A stretch of 64,000 bases of DNA from Periconia sp. R9002 (Eukaryota; Ascomycota; Dothideomycetes; Pleosporales; Periconiaceae): the NCBI GenBank assembly GCA_023627715.1, contig JAMAHW010000007.1:434001-498000 (forward strand), given 5' to 3'. Each line of letters opens with the position of its first letter. Position 1 is the stretch's first letter. Shown piece by piece: positions 1 to 11,500 of this stretch. A program made the translations under genes and the position numbers. Under the pieces are notes generated by a model. The model saw only the letters and a program-made list of their open reading frames with translations. It searched no databases and had not been told where the DNA came from.

Positions 1-1
1 C

Positions 2-3000
2 CGTCCTCTTTCGCGCCGGAAATCCACCAAGAAGCGTGCTGGCAGCCAGGCCTCCCAATGGACTGCCCGATCCGACCATCTTCAGCAGCTAGCTCTTCCC
101 CTCTCCCCCGTCTCCCCCCTCCCGCGCGACCCCACCGTCCCACGCCCGCCTGCGCCCGTGCCTATGCTCAAGATTGGTGATGAAACGCCCACGTCGGCCC
201 AGGAGCCATTGGTCGACGAAATCGCATCCTGCTTGCGAGAATGGCACTCTACCAAGTTGCACGAGCTTTTGTTGGGAAGGAAATATGGTGCGTTGGACAA
301 AATGTCGGCACTTGTGTCTCGGTTGGACACTGCGCGGCGACAGCTGTTGCACAAGGTTCTGACCGCGAAAGAACTTGAAAGAGTGCGCGAGGCAACTGTC
401 TGGGATTTAGTCGCTGGAAACAAAATGTTGTCCGGAGACGTGATTGTGCGAAATCCTTCGCAGCGAGGCCGCATACTGACTGGTGACGATTCAGCCATCG
501 AGATCACTAAACTGCAGTCCATGATGAGTCTGTTAGACGGCCGGCCGATTCCTCATGTAGACGAACACAAAATGCATCACCTATATGTGAATCTGAAGCA
601 AATCATGGGTGATGTGACGCAGGGCTCTGCGCAAGTCACCATGCATCTGTGCATCAAGATTCCAGGGTCGGCACCCATGCCTTTATCGGAAGCTTACTCA
701 TTCGATCTAACCGCTCGGGACGGTACCCCAGTGCCCTTTTCCAGCGACAAACTCAGGGCGCTGTTTGTAGATCTCAGCTCGACGAACATCGGCGAGGGTG
801 CAGGCTCTGGATCGAGCCTGTATCTTGTCTTCAAATTGCTCGTAAACGAACCGGCAGTCCATCCGTCTCCAGCAGATAAGCACATTGCAAAGGAGTTCAA
901 CCCGTCCAATGGGTCCGGCATACAGCAGTCACAATTTGGAAGCATTAAAGGACGTCGGAGTGTCATGTTTGGTTCCAAACGCAAAGATTCCAACCACTCT
1001 CCTAGTTCCACTGACCCGCGAGCAGCAAGCATCGACGGCTCTCGCTCGGACAGCCGCCCTGGAACTGCCATAACGAAAGTCAAGAGTAACTCGAAGGACC
1101 AGAAAACCCTGAAGAGAGCTGTGGCGGCCGGCACACTCCGTGTGGACCAGCTCATGCAGAATATGGCGGAAATCGAGCAGACGGTAACCCTTTGGAGCGT
1201 TTCTGGAGGACATGATGAAATTTCCGAAGAGGATGTAGGTTGGGATGACATTCTCCACGAAATTTACCCGAGCGCGAGCGGAAGGTACAGGAAGCACCAG
1301 CAATTGAATCGCGTATCGGTCCATCTGAAAGCTTTTGCCCATCCCGATGCAGAGTCCCTGATTGAGAAAACTCCAACTCTGCTACACAATATTCGGCAGA
1401 CGCGCAAGATTGGGTTCTCAGGGGCCCCAACAAAGCCTCGAAGCGACATTTACCTCACATTGGTCGAAGCTTTCATGCCTAGAAACTGCCTTCTTTCACA
1501 CCCAAAAACCGGAACGATACCTCTTGCGGCACAGACTCCGATGAACAATCTACAGCTTACAATTGAAGTACGCAAGGCATCTGGCGAACGCATAGAAGGC
1601 TGCATCTACCCCTCAACAAACAGTGCAGGACATACAGCATGGCGCACCACTGCTGTGGAACGAGGCGAGAAATGGAACCATACAATTCGTTTGGCCATCG
1701 ATCCTGAAGATGTCCCTGGCTCCCACATTGTTATGAGTGTAGCTGATGCACCCGAATTCCCTTTTGCTTTATGTTGGATGCCTTTGTGGGAGAAAGATGC
1801 CTTTGTGCGGGACAGCGAGAAGGCGCTCTGCATGTACCAATACGACCAATATACATCAAGTATGATCAAAGGCAAGGGAGCCTATCTCGGACTGCCCTGG
1901 ACCACTAAGAAGGGCGATGAGCAAGTCATGGGCCCCGTTGCCACATTGCATCTGCAGACTTATCTGTGCAGCACCAAATACTCGCAAGATCCGGATTTGC
2001 TGGGCTTACTGAAATGGAAAGAGCAAGCTGGTGGTGACCTAATTAGCCTGCTCAAGCGGTTTCGCTTCGTTCCCGAAATCGAGATCGTAAAACTCTTGAA
2101 CGAGGTTTTCGATGCACTTTTCGAGGTCCTGGTAGAATATGCCGGCAGCGATGAATACGAGGACTTAGTCTTCAATGCTGTGGTGATCGTCTTGGGCATT
2201 GTCCATGATCGCCGGTTCAATCTTGGACCACTTGTGGATCAGTATGCCGAAACAAAGTTCAACTACCCATTTGCAACAGCGTGCTTGGTTCGAAGTTACA
2301 CCCGGCTCTTGACCAGCCCCTCGGACCCTGAATCCTCCCGGCGCCTTCGAGCTACGTTCAAAGTTGGGAGACATATCCTCAAGTTCATTATCAACGCACG
2401 GCAGCAACAAAAGGAGAAGGAAGCCGGGATCGGCATAACAACACGCCAGACTACATTTACAAAAGACCTCCATTCTATATTCAAGTCGCTTGAACTGCTC
2501 ATGAGTAATCCTTCAGCGGTTTTGATTGGTACAAAAACAATATTGGTTCAGAACTTCCACACATGGCTCCCGGAACTCGCGCCATCAATGTCGTCGACGG
2601 AAATCCTGAAGTTGACCTCCAGCTTCATCAACTCGTGTTCCTCAGTGCAAGGCAAATTGGTTCTGTACAAGCTTTTACTGATCCACCACATTACCGATCT
2701 GGACCTCTTCAGAGAGCCCGATAGTCGCCGTGTGCTTCTATCCAACACCGTCAAATGGCTGGCACCACACTGGGGTGGTATTGAAACCGTCACCGACCAG
2801 TGGAAAGATCAAGTCCGGCTTTGTTGCTCGGTCGTTGCTTCTCAGGTTGAAGAACTTGGGCAAGAGGCTTGCGAATACTTTCCGAAATTGGTGGATTCCT
2901 ATCGAGCTATTCAGGCCACTCCGCGACAGCAGAAGAATAACCTCTCGCTCCTGTTCCCTACATCGTATCCATTCCCTACGCGACCGACTACGACTCAAAC

Positions 3001-5794
3001 TACATTTGACGAAGCCCTCATTGAGATTTCTGCAGTCCTCTCGGCTATGTCCAATCTTCCCTCCATTATCCACCTCGATTGGCCCAAGGAAGACTTAGAA
3101 AGCTTTTTGCTCTCTACTCTGCAAGTATACATGTCAATCCTTGACGGTGAGGCCTTCCCGAGCTCATGGCTAAGCGTGCACATCTTCCATCACAAAGCTA
3201 CGATGCGGACGCTGGAGAAGCTGTCCGGCATTCTGATGGATTCCTTCCTTCCCCACCCCGACGAAGCAGACCAATTCAGTACCGACCTATGGCGGGCCTT
3301 TTTCGATACTCTCCTTAAGCTGGTTGGCAGCGATGCGCTAGCGCTGGAAACGTTCCCGGAGCAAAAGCGTCGCGCGGTGTGGAAGATTGCAGGAGATGTT
3401 CGCGAGTTGGGAGCGGATTTGCTTCAGCGTAGTTGGGAGGCTATCGGGTGGGAGACTAGTCCAGAGGACAAGAAGCAGTATGGCTTGGAGAAGATGGGTG
3501 GTTTCCAAGTGCAGTACGTCCCAAGCCTGGTAGCACCTATCGTAGAATTATGCCTTAGTGTTCACGAGGGCTTGCGAAGTGTTGCTATTGAGGTGCTGCA
3601 AACCATGATCGTCAGCGAGTGGACTTTAAGTGAAGATCTCTCTTTGATCCAAGCTGAGATGATCGATTGTCTTGACCACCTGTTCAAATCGAAGCATCTT
3701 ACAGAGGCTGTTCTGCAAAAGAACTTCATCAAAGAGCTCATCGACTTGTTTGAACCTATGGCTCAAGACCCTGATGAAGCCTTGTTTATTGCAGTTAAGG
3801 ATCTCATTACGACTGTAGATGAGCTGCTGGACTTGCTGGTTGCTGTCCATAGCGCAGAAGCCGCCGGCGAAACATTCCACATTATGGACACCCTGCATTT
3901 AATGGAATTTCTGAAGGACATGCAGAAAGAGGATATCTATATCCGCTACGTACATCAGCTTGTCGAACTTCAGGCCAAATCTCAAAATTTCACAGAGGCT
4001 GGACTAGCGCTGCGATTGCATGCTGAACTCTACGAGTGGAACCCGACTACCGTTGTTGACCCGCTGGTGGAACCCGACTTCCCTGCGCAAACCTCATTCG
4101 AGCGAAAGGAGAAACTCTACTTCCAGATGATCGAAAACTATGAGAACGGGCAATCATGGGATAACGCTCTAGGCACGTACCAGGAACTCGCGACGCAATA
4201 CGAACACAATATTTTTGATTTTGCGAAATTGGCACGAACGCAGCATGCAATGGCGAAGATTTATGAACGAATTTCAAAGGGCGACCGGTTGAATCACAGG
4301 TACTTCCGAGTTGTTTACACCGGCTTGGGTTTCCCAGTCAGCTTGCGGGACAAACAGTTTATCTTCGAAGGATCACCATACGATCGCTTGGCCACATTTA
4401 CAGATCGCATGCAACAGCAACATCCCGCTGCCCAGATTCTATCCAGCGGCATGGAGCAAGATGTCGAAGGCCAATACCTACAAATCTTCCCCGTGAGTCC
4501 TCAGAAGGATCTGGCTCATCCAATCTACCAACGCGCAAGGGTTGCGCAGTCCATTCGAGATCACTATCTCCTCTCGCGGCCTAACATGTTCACAACCGCG
4601 TCACGCCGTGCCGCGCAAGATGGATCATCCAATGAGGTCTCAATCGAGAAGACAGTATATACCACGGCCGAGACCTTCCCAACTATTTTACGAAGAAGCG
4701 AAATCATTGAGGTGGGAACTGTAAAGTTAACACCATTGCAGTCTGCGATTGAACGCACGAATCGTAAGACTATAGAGCTTCTTACGCTCGAGAAAAAGGC
4801 CTCGACTGGAGAAAGCTCAATTTTTACAACATTGACGCAGGAGTTGATGTTTGCTGTCGATATCACCCAGGAGTCGAGCGTCGCGAAGTACCATGATCTC
4901 TTACCCAAGCCGCAGAGGACGTCAGTGGATACAGTGGAAGAGGTGAATAAACCCCAGGATGTTTACTTATTGGAGAATGCACTCAAAGTGGCGTTGACGG
5001 ACTATGCTCTGACCATTCGACGCTGTTTAACGCTATACACGAGGCCTGCTCAGCAGGCCACTAAAGCAGACCTTTCACAGCGTAAGCAATACTGATGATT
5101 CAGATGTTTCACGACTAACAAAGTCATAGGACTCGAAACAGCATTCAGCCAAGAGTTAGCTCATCTCGCACCGGCTATCCTCCCAGCACCGGCGCGTTCG
5201 CCCACCGGATCATGGCTCGCAGCAGCTACTTCCCCCTCGCGCAATGGAAGTCCAGTAAACAATTCCCCACAACTCAATGGCGGGCGTCACGTGAACTCGC
5301 CCATTCCTGAACCACGACCAACCCGCCAGGACAAGAAGCGCATGAGCCTCAATTTCTTCAACAAACTCAGTACGGACGAGGCACCGAAGCCTGATAAGGA
5401 GAAAGAGCGCAAATCCCGCAAGCAAAGCACTGACGAAAACCATCATGATGACGCCTCGACAACCGTCTCCTCGCGCAGCCCCAGCAAAGAACCCGCCAAG
5501 AACCGTCTGAGCCTGAGCCTTCTCAACTCGGCTACGTCCCCTACTCCAGAGGCCCTACCCACCTTCCCCAACTCGGCGAGTCAGCACAGCCTTGCGTTGG
5601 CACAGAGTCGCGGTCAAAGCATCGATGGACGGCCGCAGACGGGCAAAAGTACAAAGAGCACCAAGAGCGATAAGACGATCCATCAGAGCAAGGGCAGTAG
5701 CATGAAGAAGCGGCTGAGTTTCATGAGCATGGGCAAGAAGAAGAGTAAGACGAGTTTCAAAGGACGTGTTGATGATACCCTGGCGGAGGAGTAA
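2..5794 (+). CDS. DCK1: DOCK-family Rho/Rac guanine nucleotide exchange factor (5' truncated by window)
   Basis: Exons 2..5081 and 5130..5794; the 48-nt intron (GTAAGC...CATAG, branch site CGACTAAC) joins in phase 1. The frame is open to the left edge, so the start and any N-terminal SH3 domain lie outside; 1914 aa are visible. Visible residues 1-55 are basic then proline-rich. A C2-like DHR-1 domain lies at about 480-640 (SDIYLTLVEAFMPRN, then CMYQYDQYTSSMIKGKG), followed by a long helical region, then the catalytic DHR-2 from about 1310 (YIRYVHQLVELQAKSQNF, GLALRLHAELYEWNP). The C-terminal exon is basic and Ser/Lys-rich. By family knowledge, DOCK proteins bind phosphoinositides through DHR-1 and load GTP on Rac/Cdc42-type GTPases through DHR-2, with an ELMO partner; the yeast homologue is Dck1. 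Family call is firm; the exact GTPase is inferred. Confidence 0.9.
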
Positions 5795-6768
5795 ACCACC
5801 CCTCGGAAAAAGAGGACAATTTTCAGTCTTCATACCTTTCTTGTTTATTTTGTTTTAATTTTGCTTTCCTGTACGCCCTCACTCTATACCTCATCTTTTT
5901 TTGCTGGAACGATAGAGCCTCTTCTTTCTTTACGAACCAACCGTACTAATACCTGAGATTTCCTCCCTTCTGTATCGGAAGTCCGGATGGGATGCAGTTA
6001 GGACGTGAGCCTCACGGCTAAATTTTCCTTCTTCCTTTCATTGCAGTCTCATAACTCTCTCCCTTCTCTCCTTTCCTTCATCTGTTAGGTTAGTCAAGGC
6101 ATCCATTCCCACCCCTTATTCCAAATCAGGAGGCGAGAAAGAAGAAGAAAAGGATGGAATGCATCGTGGTGTGTTTCTCTGCGATAAAAAAAAACGATGT
6201 TCTGGGTTTTCTTCTTTTAGAATTAGCGAGACATTGTCTACGGACTTGTCTAAAGGGATGGATGGTGGTACGGATTGTGCGTTTGATATATCCATGTTTC
6301 TTCCCGTTTTGTCGTTAGTTACCCCCCTGATTACGCTGCGAAATCTTTTTTGTTTTCCCTTCTGTATACCATGATCACCTCTACCCTCTTCTGCAGGTTC
6401 CATGTATAGTACAGCGTGCGTGCGTGAGTGGTGGAGCGTGAAGAAGTTTATACCCACATCGATGCTTTCTTTGTGCTATATCTATTTAGCTCGCTCGCGT
6501 TGAAATATGATGAGATGGACCTCGACTCAATTCTATATGCTATCTTATGTGAGAAGCAAAATATATTCATACTTTTTCGGTGGTGGTTTCGCTGCCCCGG
6601 GCGAGGCTGGTTGGATATGGAAAAGCGACATCACGTGAATACCTTATCGATAGCGCGGCGGGGGCTCTGACCGCCCTGGCAAAAAATAGTTCAATAGTTT
6701 TGTGCGCGAACTTTTTATCTTCGCCTTAGGCGCATTCAGACGTCAAGCCGAATCCAAGCTGCCGCAAA
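5795..6768. other. Spacer between two tandem + strand genes
   Basis: The left half is T-rich and probably holds the 3' UTR of the DOCK gene; the right half is the upstream region of RRP12 and carries a CACGTG box. I see no coding region: the short open frames here have no recognisable composition. Confidence 0.6.
6631..6638. promoter_or_regulatory. TCACGTGA palindrome upstream of RRP12
   Basis: Perfect 8-bp palindrome 131 bp before the RRP12 start codon. TCACGTGA is the classical E-box bound by Cbf1-type bHLH proteins, which in some ascomycetes control ribosome-related genes. The role here is inference from position and motif only. Confidence 0.3.
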
Positions 6769-9700
6769 ATGTCTCTAGAAGAGAGACTGAGTAAAGTGAG
6801 GGATTCTCCCAAACTCCAAAACCAGCAACAGGTACGTAGCTATTTAATGTCAAGCTCATGCAAGCAAGTTCTAAAGGTTTTGTTCCCAGAATGCGGTGGT
6901 GCTCTCCGCCATTGAAGATACGCTCAAGCAGCAGGGCTCGCAGTTCACCGCCACCGCGTACTTTGCCGCCCTACTTTCACTCCTGGCGCGACAAGTGTCC
7001 AGCGATGGCATAGCGAGTAAAGAAACAGCGACATCAGTCATATACCTGCTCGACCTCGTTACACCCCATGTCCCCCCGCCGCTGCTTCGCTCTAAGTTCT
7101 CCGAAATCCTCACCAGTCTTGCGCCCGCACTCACCCACCCCGATGCCGAAGCGCCGCTCCTCCGATCTTCCATCGGCTGCTTGGAGAGTTTGTTGATTGT
7201 ACAAGATCCGCGGGGTTGGGAGCTGCCACAGACGGAAATCAGCCCGCGAAGGGCTGTGGCTGGATTGCTGCAGATCGCCGTCGACCCGCGGCCAAAAGTA
7301 AGGAAGAGGGCTCAGGAGGCGCTGGCCAAGGTACTCAGCAATGGGCCCCCAAGCCCTTCGTTGGATCATCCTGCCGCGGACATGTGCGCCGAGACTGCGT
7401 TGAAGATGCTGAACGATATCGCGGAGGCAGCGGGAAAGACGAAGAGCCAGAAGAAGAGGAAAGAGGCACAGAGCAACGAGCCCGGGCTCATCCACGCCCT
7501 GCATCTGATCAAGACGGTGGCATCGAGCTCTGGAGGCTGGCCGAGCAGGAAGATAGACATCTTGTGTGAGCTTCTGCTCAATATTTCGAGATCGAGCAGC
7601 GAATACCTCACCATGGCAGCGTTCGAGATTTTCGAGGTCATTTTCGCCGGTATGGCTGATGAGGTTTCTTCGGCGAAGCTACCAAGGCTGCTCGAGGTCA
7701 TTTCGGAATTACAGCCATCCAAGAACGACACACAGCTCCTGCCTCCATGGATAGCAGTCATATCGCGTGGTTACGAAGTCGCCGCCCAGATCGAACCAGA
7801 AGACACCTTCATGAAGCTTCCCGAGCTTTTCACCATGGTGTCCTCCTTCCTCGATTCACCCTCCCACAACATCCGCGTCTCCGCCTCCGAATGCTTGATT
7901 TCTTTCATTGTGAACTTGATACCCGACAGCGTGATTTTGGAACCATCCGTGTATGACGAGAAGATACTGGAAAAAGTGGCAAAGACGGCGCAGGAACTGT
8001 TGAGTGTGAAGTACCAGGCCGCGTGGATGGAAGTCTTCAACATGCTTTGCGCAATGTTTGAAGGGTTGAGGTGGCGCTCAGATCCCATCTTGAAGCCGGT
8101 GCTCAAGGTTGTAGGAGAGCTGAGAAGCAATGAGTCTTTCTCCGGAAAGAAGGAGGCGGATGCTGTCATCTCGAGGGCGATCGCTGCCATGGGCCCAGAT
8201 GTTGTGCTCGAAGTGCTACCACTGAACCTTCCCAGACCACCCCCCGGTCAACAGGGCAGAGTTTGGTTGCTTCCTCTCCTCCGCGACTCCGTACACAACA
8301 CAAAACTGGCGCATTTCAGAGCTGAGATGGTGCCGCTAAGCGAGGTCATGTTCCAAAAAGTCATCGACCATGGGAACGCAGAGAAGACAATGGAGATTAA
8401 GGTTTTCGAGACTGTGGTACAGCAAATATGGTCTATCCTGCCTGGATACTGCGACCTGCCTCTCGATCTCATCGAAGCCTTCGATCAAAGCTTTGCGGAA
8501 ATGCTGGCAAACCTGCTGTACGGACAAGCGGATTTGCGAACAGATATCTGCAGGGGTCTGCAGCATCTGGTCGATAGTAACAAAGCTATCGTGGAATTGG
8601 AGGAAGAGCAAGAGGATCTCGTGGCGCAGGCGCGAGTCTCTCGAGCCCAAGCGAAGAAGAACCTGGAACACTTGTCTAGTTTTGCAAGCAATATGCTGGC
8701 GGTATTGTTTAACGTGTACAGTCAAACGCTGCCGCAGTACAGAGGAACAATCTTGAGGACCATCAATGCTTATTTGAGCATTGTTCCGGAGAAGGTAATT
8801 TTGCGACCACATTTCTTAACGTTGAAGCACAGCTAACAAGTCACGAAGGAACTCATGGAGACTTTCGAGCGCGTCGGCGCCAACCTCGAAGCTGCACTCC
8901 CCCAAACAGGACCCCAGACTCAAGCAGACAAGCAAAAGCAGGGCAAGAGTCAAGACAAGATGCCACCCATGAGTCACACTCTCATGGATCTCATCATTAC
9001 GATCGCCTTCTATCTTCCCCGGGAGAGTTATCCGGCTCTGTTCAGCATGGCTTCCATCATGATTAACAAAGAAGACGATCCCCAACTGCAAAAGAAGGCT
9101 TACAAACTCATCCCACGACTCTCTGAATCTGAAATCGGCAAATCCGCGCTGAAAGACCGAAACGGTGAACTTCAGCAGCTTCTCCTTGGCAGCGCAGAGA
9201 AGGTTTCTGGCCCCGCTAAGAGGGATCGATTACTGGCTCTCTCTCAAGTGATTGAGCATTTGCCTGAGTCGGACCTTCACTTCATTCCCTCTATTCTGTC
9301 CGAGGTAGTCATCTGCGCTAAAGAAGTGAACGAGAAAGCTCGAGAGGCGGCCTATGATCTTCTCGTCGCGATGGGCGAGAGGATGGCTCAAGGCGGAACC
9401 GTAGTACAGAGCAAGGTTCCCAATATGCCTGAAGATGCCCCTTCAGTAGAAGCTTCGCTGGAGGAATACTTCACCATGGTATCCGCTGGTCTGGCCGCAT
9501 CCACGCCTCACATGATATCTGCCTCCATCACAGCCGTCACCCGCATTCTCTACGAGTTTCACACAAGGATATCGCAGGCCACTGTGCAAAATCTACTAGA
9601 TCTCATGGACATCTTCCTGCAAAACCCCAACCGCGAAATCGTTCGCAGTGTACTTGGATTTGTCAAAGTCGAAGTCGTCAGCCTACCAGAGTCTATTGTC

Positions 9701-10717
9701 AAACCGCGTCTTAACACTCTACTCGCAAATCTCATGGTGTGGAGCCACGAGCACAAAGCACACTTCAAGGCCAAGGTCAAGCACATCGTGGAGCGCATGA
9801 TCCGCAAATTCGGCGTCGAAGCCGTCGAGCGGGCCTGTCCAACCGAAGACCGCAAGCTCATCACCAACATCCGCAAAACACGCGAGCACCGCAAGAAGAA
9901 GAAGCAGCAAGCCGAAGAAGATGGCGAGCAAGTCAAGGAGAAACCCAAGAGCAAATTCGAAAGCGAGTACGATCAAGCCATGTACGGCAGTGACAGCGAC
10001 GACAGCGAAGACGCCGACTCCGAAGACGAATTCGTCAAGAGCCAAAGCAAGCAGCAGCAGCGCTCGGGCAAGGCGAAAAACGCCGGCAACACGTACATCA
10101 TGGAAGACGACGACGAACCGCTCGATCTCCTCTCCAAGCGAGCTTTGGGCAACATCTCCACCACCAAACCCCTCCGTCGCCGTGAAGCGCCGCAGACCAA
10201 GACCAAGGCGCGAACGGACCTCGACGGCAAGCTCATTCTCGGCGGATCCGACGACGACGAGCCCTCCTCCCGTTCCAACAGCAAGAAGTCGGGCGGGAAA
10301 CCCGTCCGCTTCGCCGATACCGCAGACCACGACGATAACGCCGCGCTCATGGATGTCGACAACGACGGCACATCGCTTGAAGCCGGCATCAACGCCTACG
10401 TCGATGCCATCCGTGGCCGCGACGCCGCGCAGCGCGGACAAAAGGGCAAACTCAAGTTCAGCAACCGCAAGCGGAGCGAGGACGAGATGGAGGTCGATAG
10501 CGGCGACGAGGCTGACGAGAGGGAAGCTCGGCGGCAGAAGAGCGGAAGCGGAATGGGGAGGGGCGGTGCCCGAGGTGGAAGTGGGGGGTTCAAGTCGCAG
10601 AGGAAAGGACTCGGTGTGCAGAAGGGACGGGGTGGTGGTGCTGGCGGGAGTGGAAAGGTGGAGAAGGGGAGGAGTCCTAGGGGAAAGAGCGGCGGTGCTG
10701 GGTGGGGAAGGAGGTAG
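6769..10717 (+). CDS. RRP12: Rrp12-like ribosomal RNA processing / ribosome export factor
   Basis: Exons 6769..6831, 6890..8794 and 8849..10717; introns of 58 and 54 nt (GTACGT...CCCAG; GTAATT...CGAAG with branch site GCTAAC). The product is 1278 aa, close to yeast Rrp12 (1228). The ATG at 6769 is the only one that gives the short first exon MSLEERLSKVRDSPK and splices in phase 0. Residues 1-1000 are HEAT-like helical repeats with the central NUC173 region. The tail is acidic (SDSDDSEDADSEDE near 1010) and then Gly/Arg/Lys-rich to the end (GRGGARGGSGGF, GRSPRGKSGG), typical of a nucleolar RNA-binding tail. By family knowledge it binds pre-90S and pre-40S particles and helps rRNA processing and export of both subunits. 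It lies tandem to the DOCK gene with no functional link. Confidence 0.93.
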
Positions 10718-10885
10718 AAATCATCTGTTCTACTACCCGTTTGAAGTAAAATCCTTGGCGTTTGTTTTGTTTTCTAACTTTTTCTACCATCTATTTTTTT
10801 CCCCTTTCGCCCTTCTATATAGGCTCATGCTTCTATCGTGAATGCAAGATTAGATACCAACATGGCACTCACTCGTCCGTTCATT

Positions 10886-10971
10886 CATTCCTCTATTCCT
10901 CTATTCCTCTATTCCTCTATTCCTCTATTCCTCTATTCCTCTATTCCTCTATTCCTCTATTCCTCTATTCC
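10886..10971 (+). repeat. Minisatellite, 8-bp unit CTATTCCT, about 11 copies before the gap
   Basis: The sequence repeats CTATTCCT without visible variation for about 86 bp and then stops at the N run. Because 8 is not a multiple of 3, all three frames read the same 8-residue peptide, so the ORFs here are artefacts of the repeat. The real array is probably longer. Confidence 0.95.
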
Positions 10972-11071
10972 NNNNNNNNNNNNNNNNNNNNNNNNNNNNN
11001 NNNNNNNNNNNNNNNNNNNNNNNNNNNNNNNNNNNNNNNNNNNNNNNNNNNNNNNNNNNNNNNNNNNNNNN
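10972..11071. other. Assembly gap, exactly 100 N
   Basis: One hundred N directly abut the minisatellite. Exactly 100 is the usual placeholder for a gap of unknown size, so the true length is not known. The flank after the gap (TTCTACCTACCTACC) is no longer the 8-bp unit. Confidence 0.97.
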
Positions 11072-11500
11072 TTCTACCTACCTACCTCTCATCGAATATC
11101 CCCAGCAGGTGAGCGGAAACCATCCAATTAAGCTTTCCACCGCATACAAACTAACAAAGGCTTATACGCTAACAAGCTTTTTCCCCCACGGTCGTCGAAA
11201 ACGCGGGGGGTTCACATTGCCTTTTTTGGATTATCGTTTGAATGCTGTCGTTTTCGTAATTAGAATCATGCTACTTAAATAGTGAATACAAAAGAGAGAG
11301 AGAGATAGAAAAAAGACATTCGTAACCGAACTCTCTTCGTACTTCCAATGATTTCCAATTAAATTAATTCCTATCTGCCAACAATCCCCCAAATCGGAGC
11401 GACAGTAACACACCAGCCGGCAAATTAACCACATACTAGAAACTCAACATCAAAATCCTGCTCCCCTAAGATCCCACGCCCATCCCAGCTACACAACCCA

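Larger units (their letters stand above)
10718..11500. other. Convergent spacer with minisatellite and assembly gap
   Basis: Region between the 3' ends of RRP12 (+) and CYP505 (-). It holds T-rich UTR sequence, the 8-bp minisatellite and the N gap listed separately. No gene is supported. Confidence 0.6.

Noticed and set aside
9719..10441. 240-codon open frame on the minus strand inside RRP12
   Set aside because: Antisense shadow of the acidic/basic RRP12 tail; its Val/Leu/Phe/Gly composition is the complement of GAC/GAA/AAG codons.
10838..11131. Open frames over the CTATTCCT repeat and N gap
   Set aside because: Products of an 8-bp repeat without stop codons in any frame, and of N positions.
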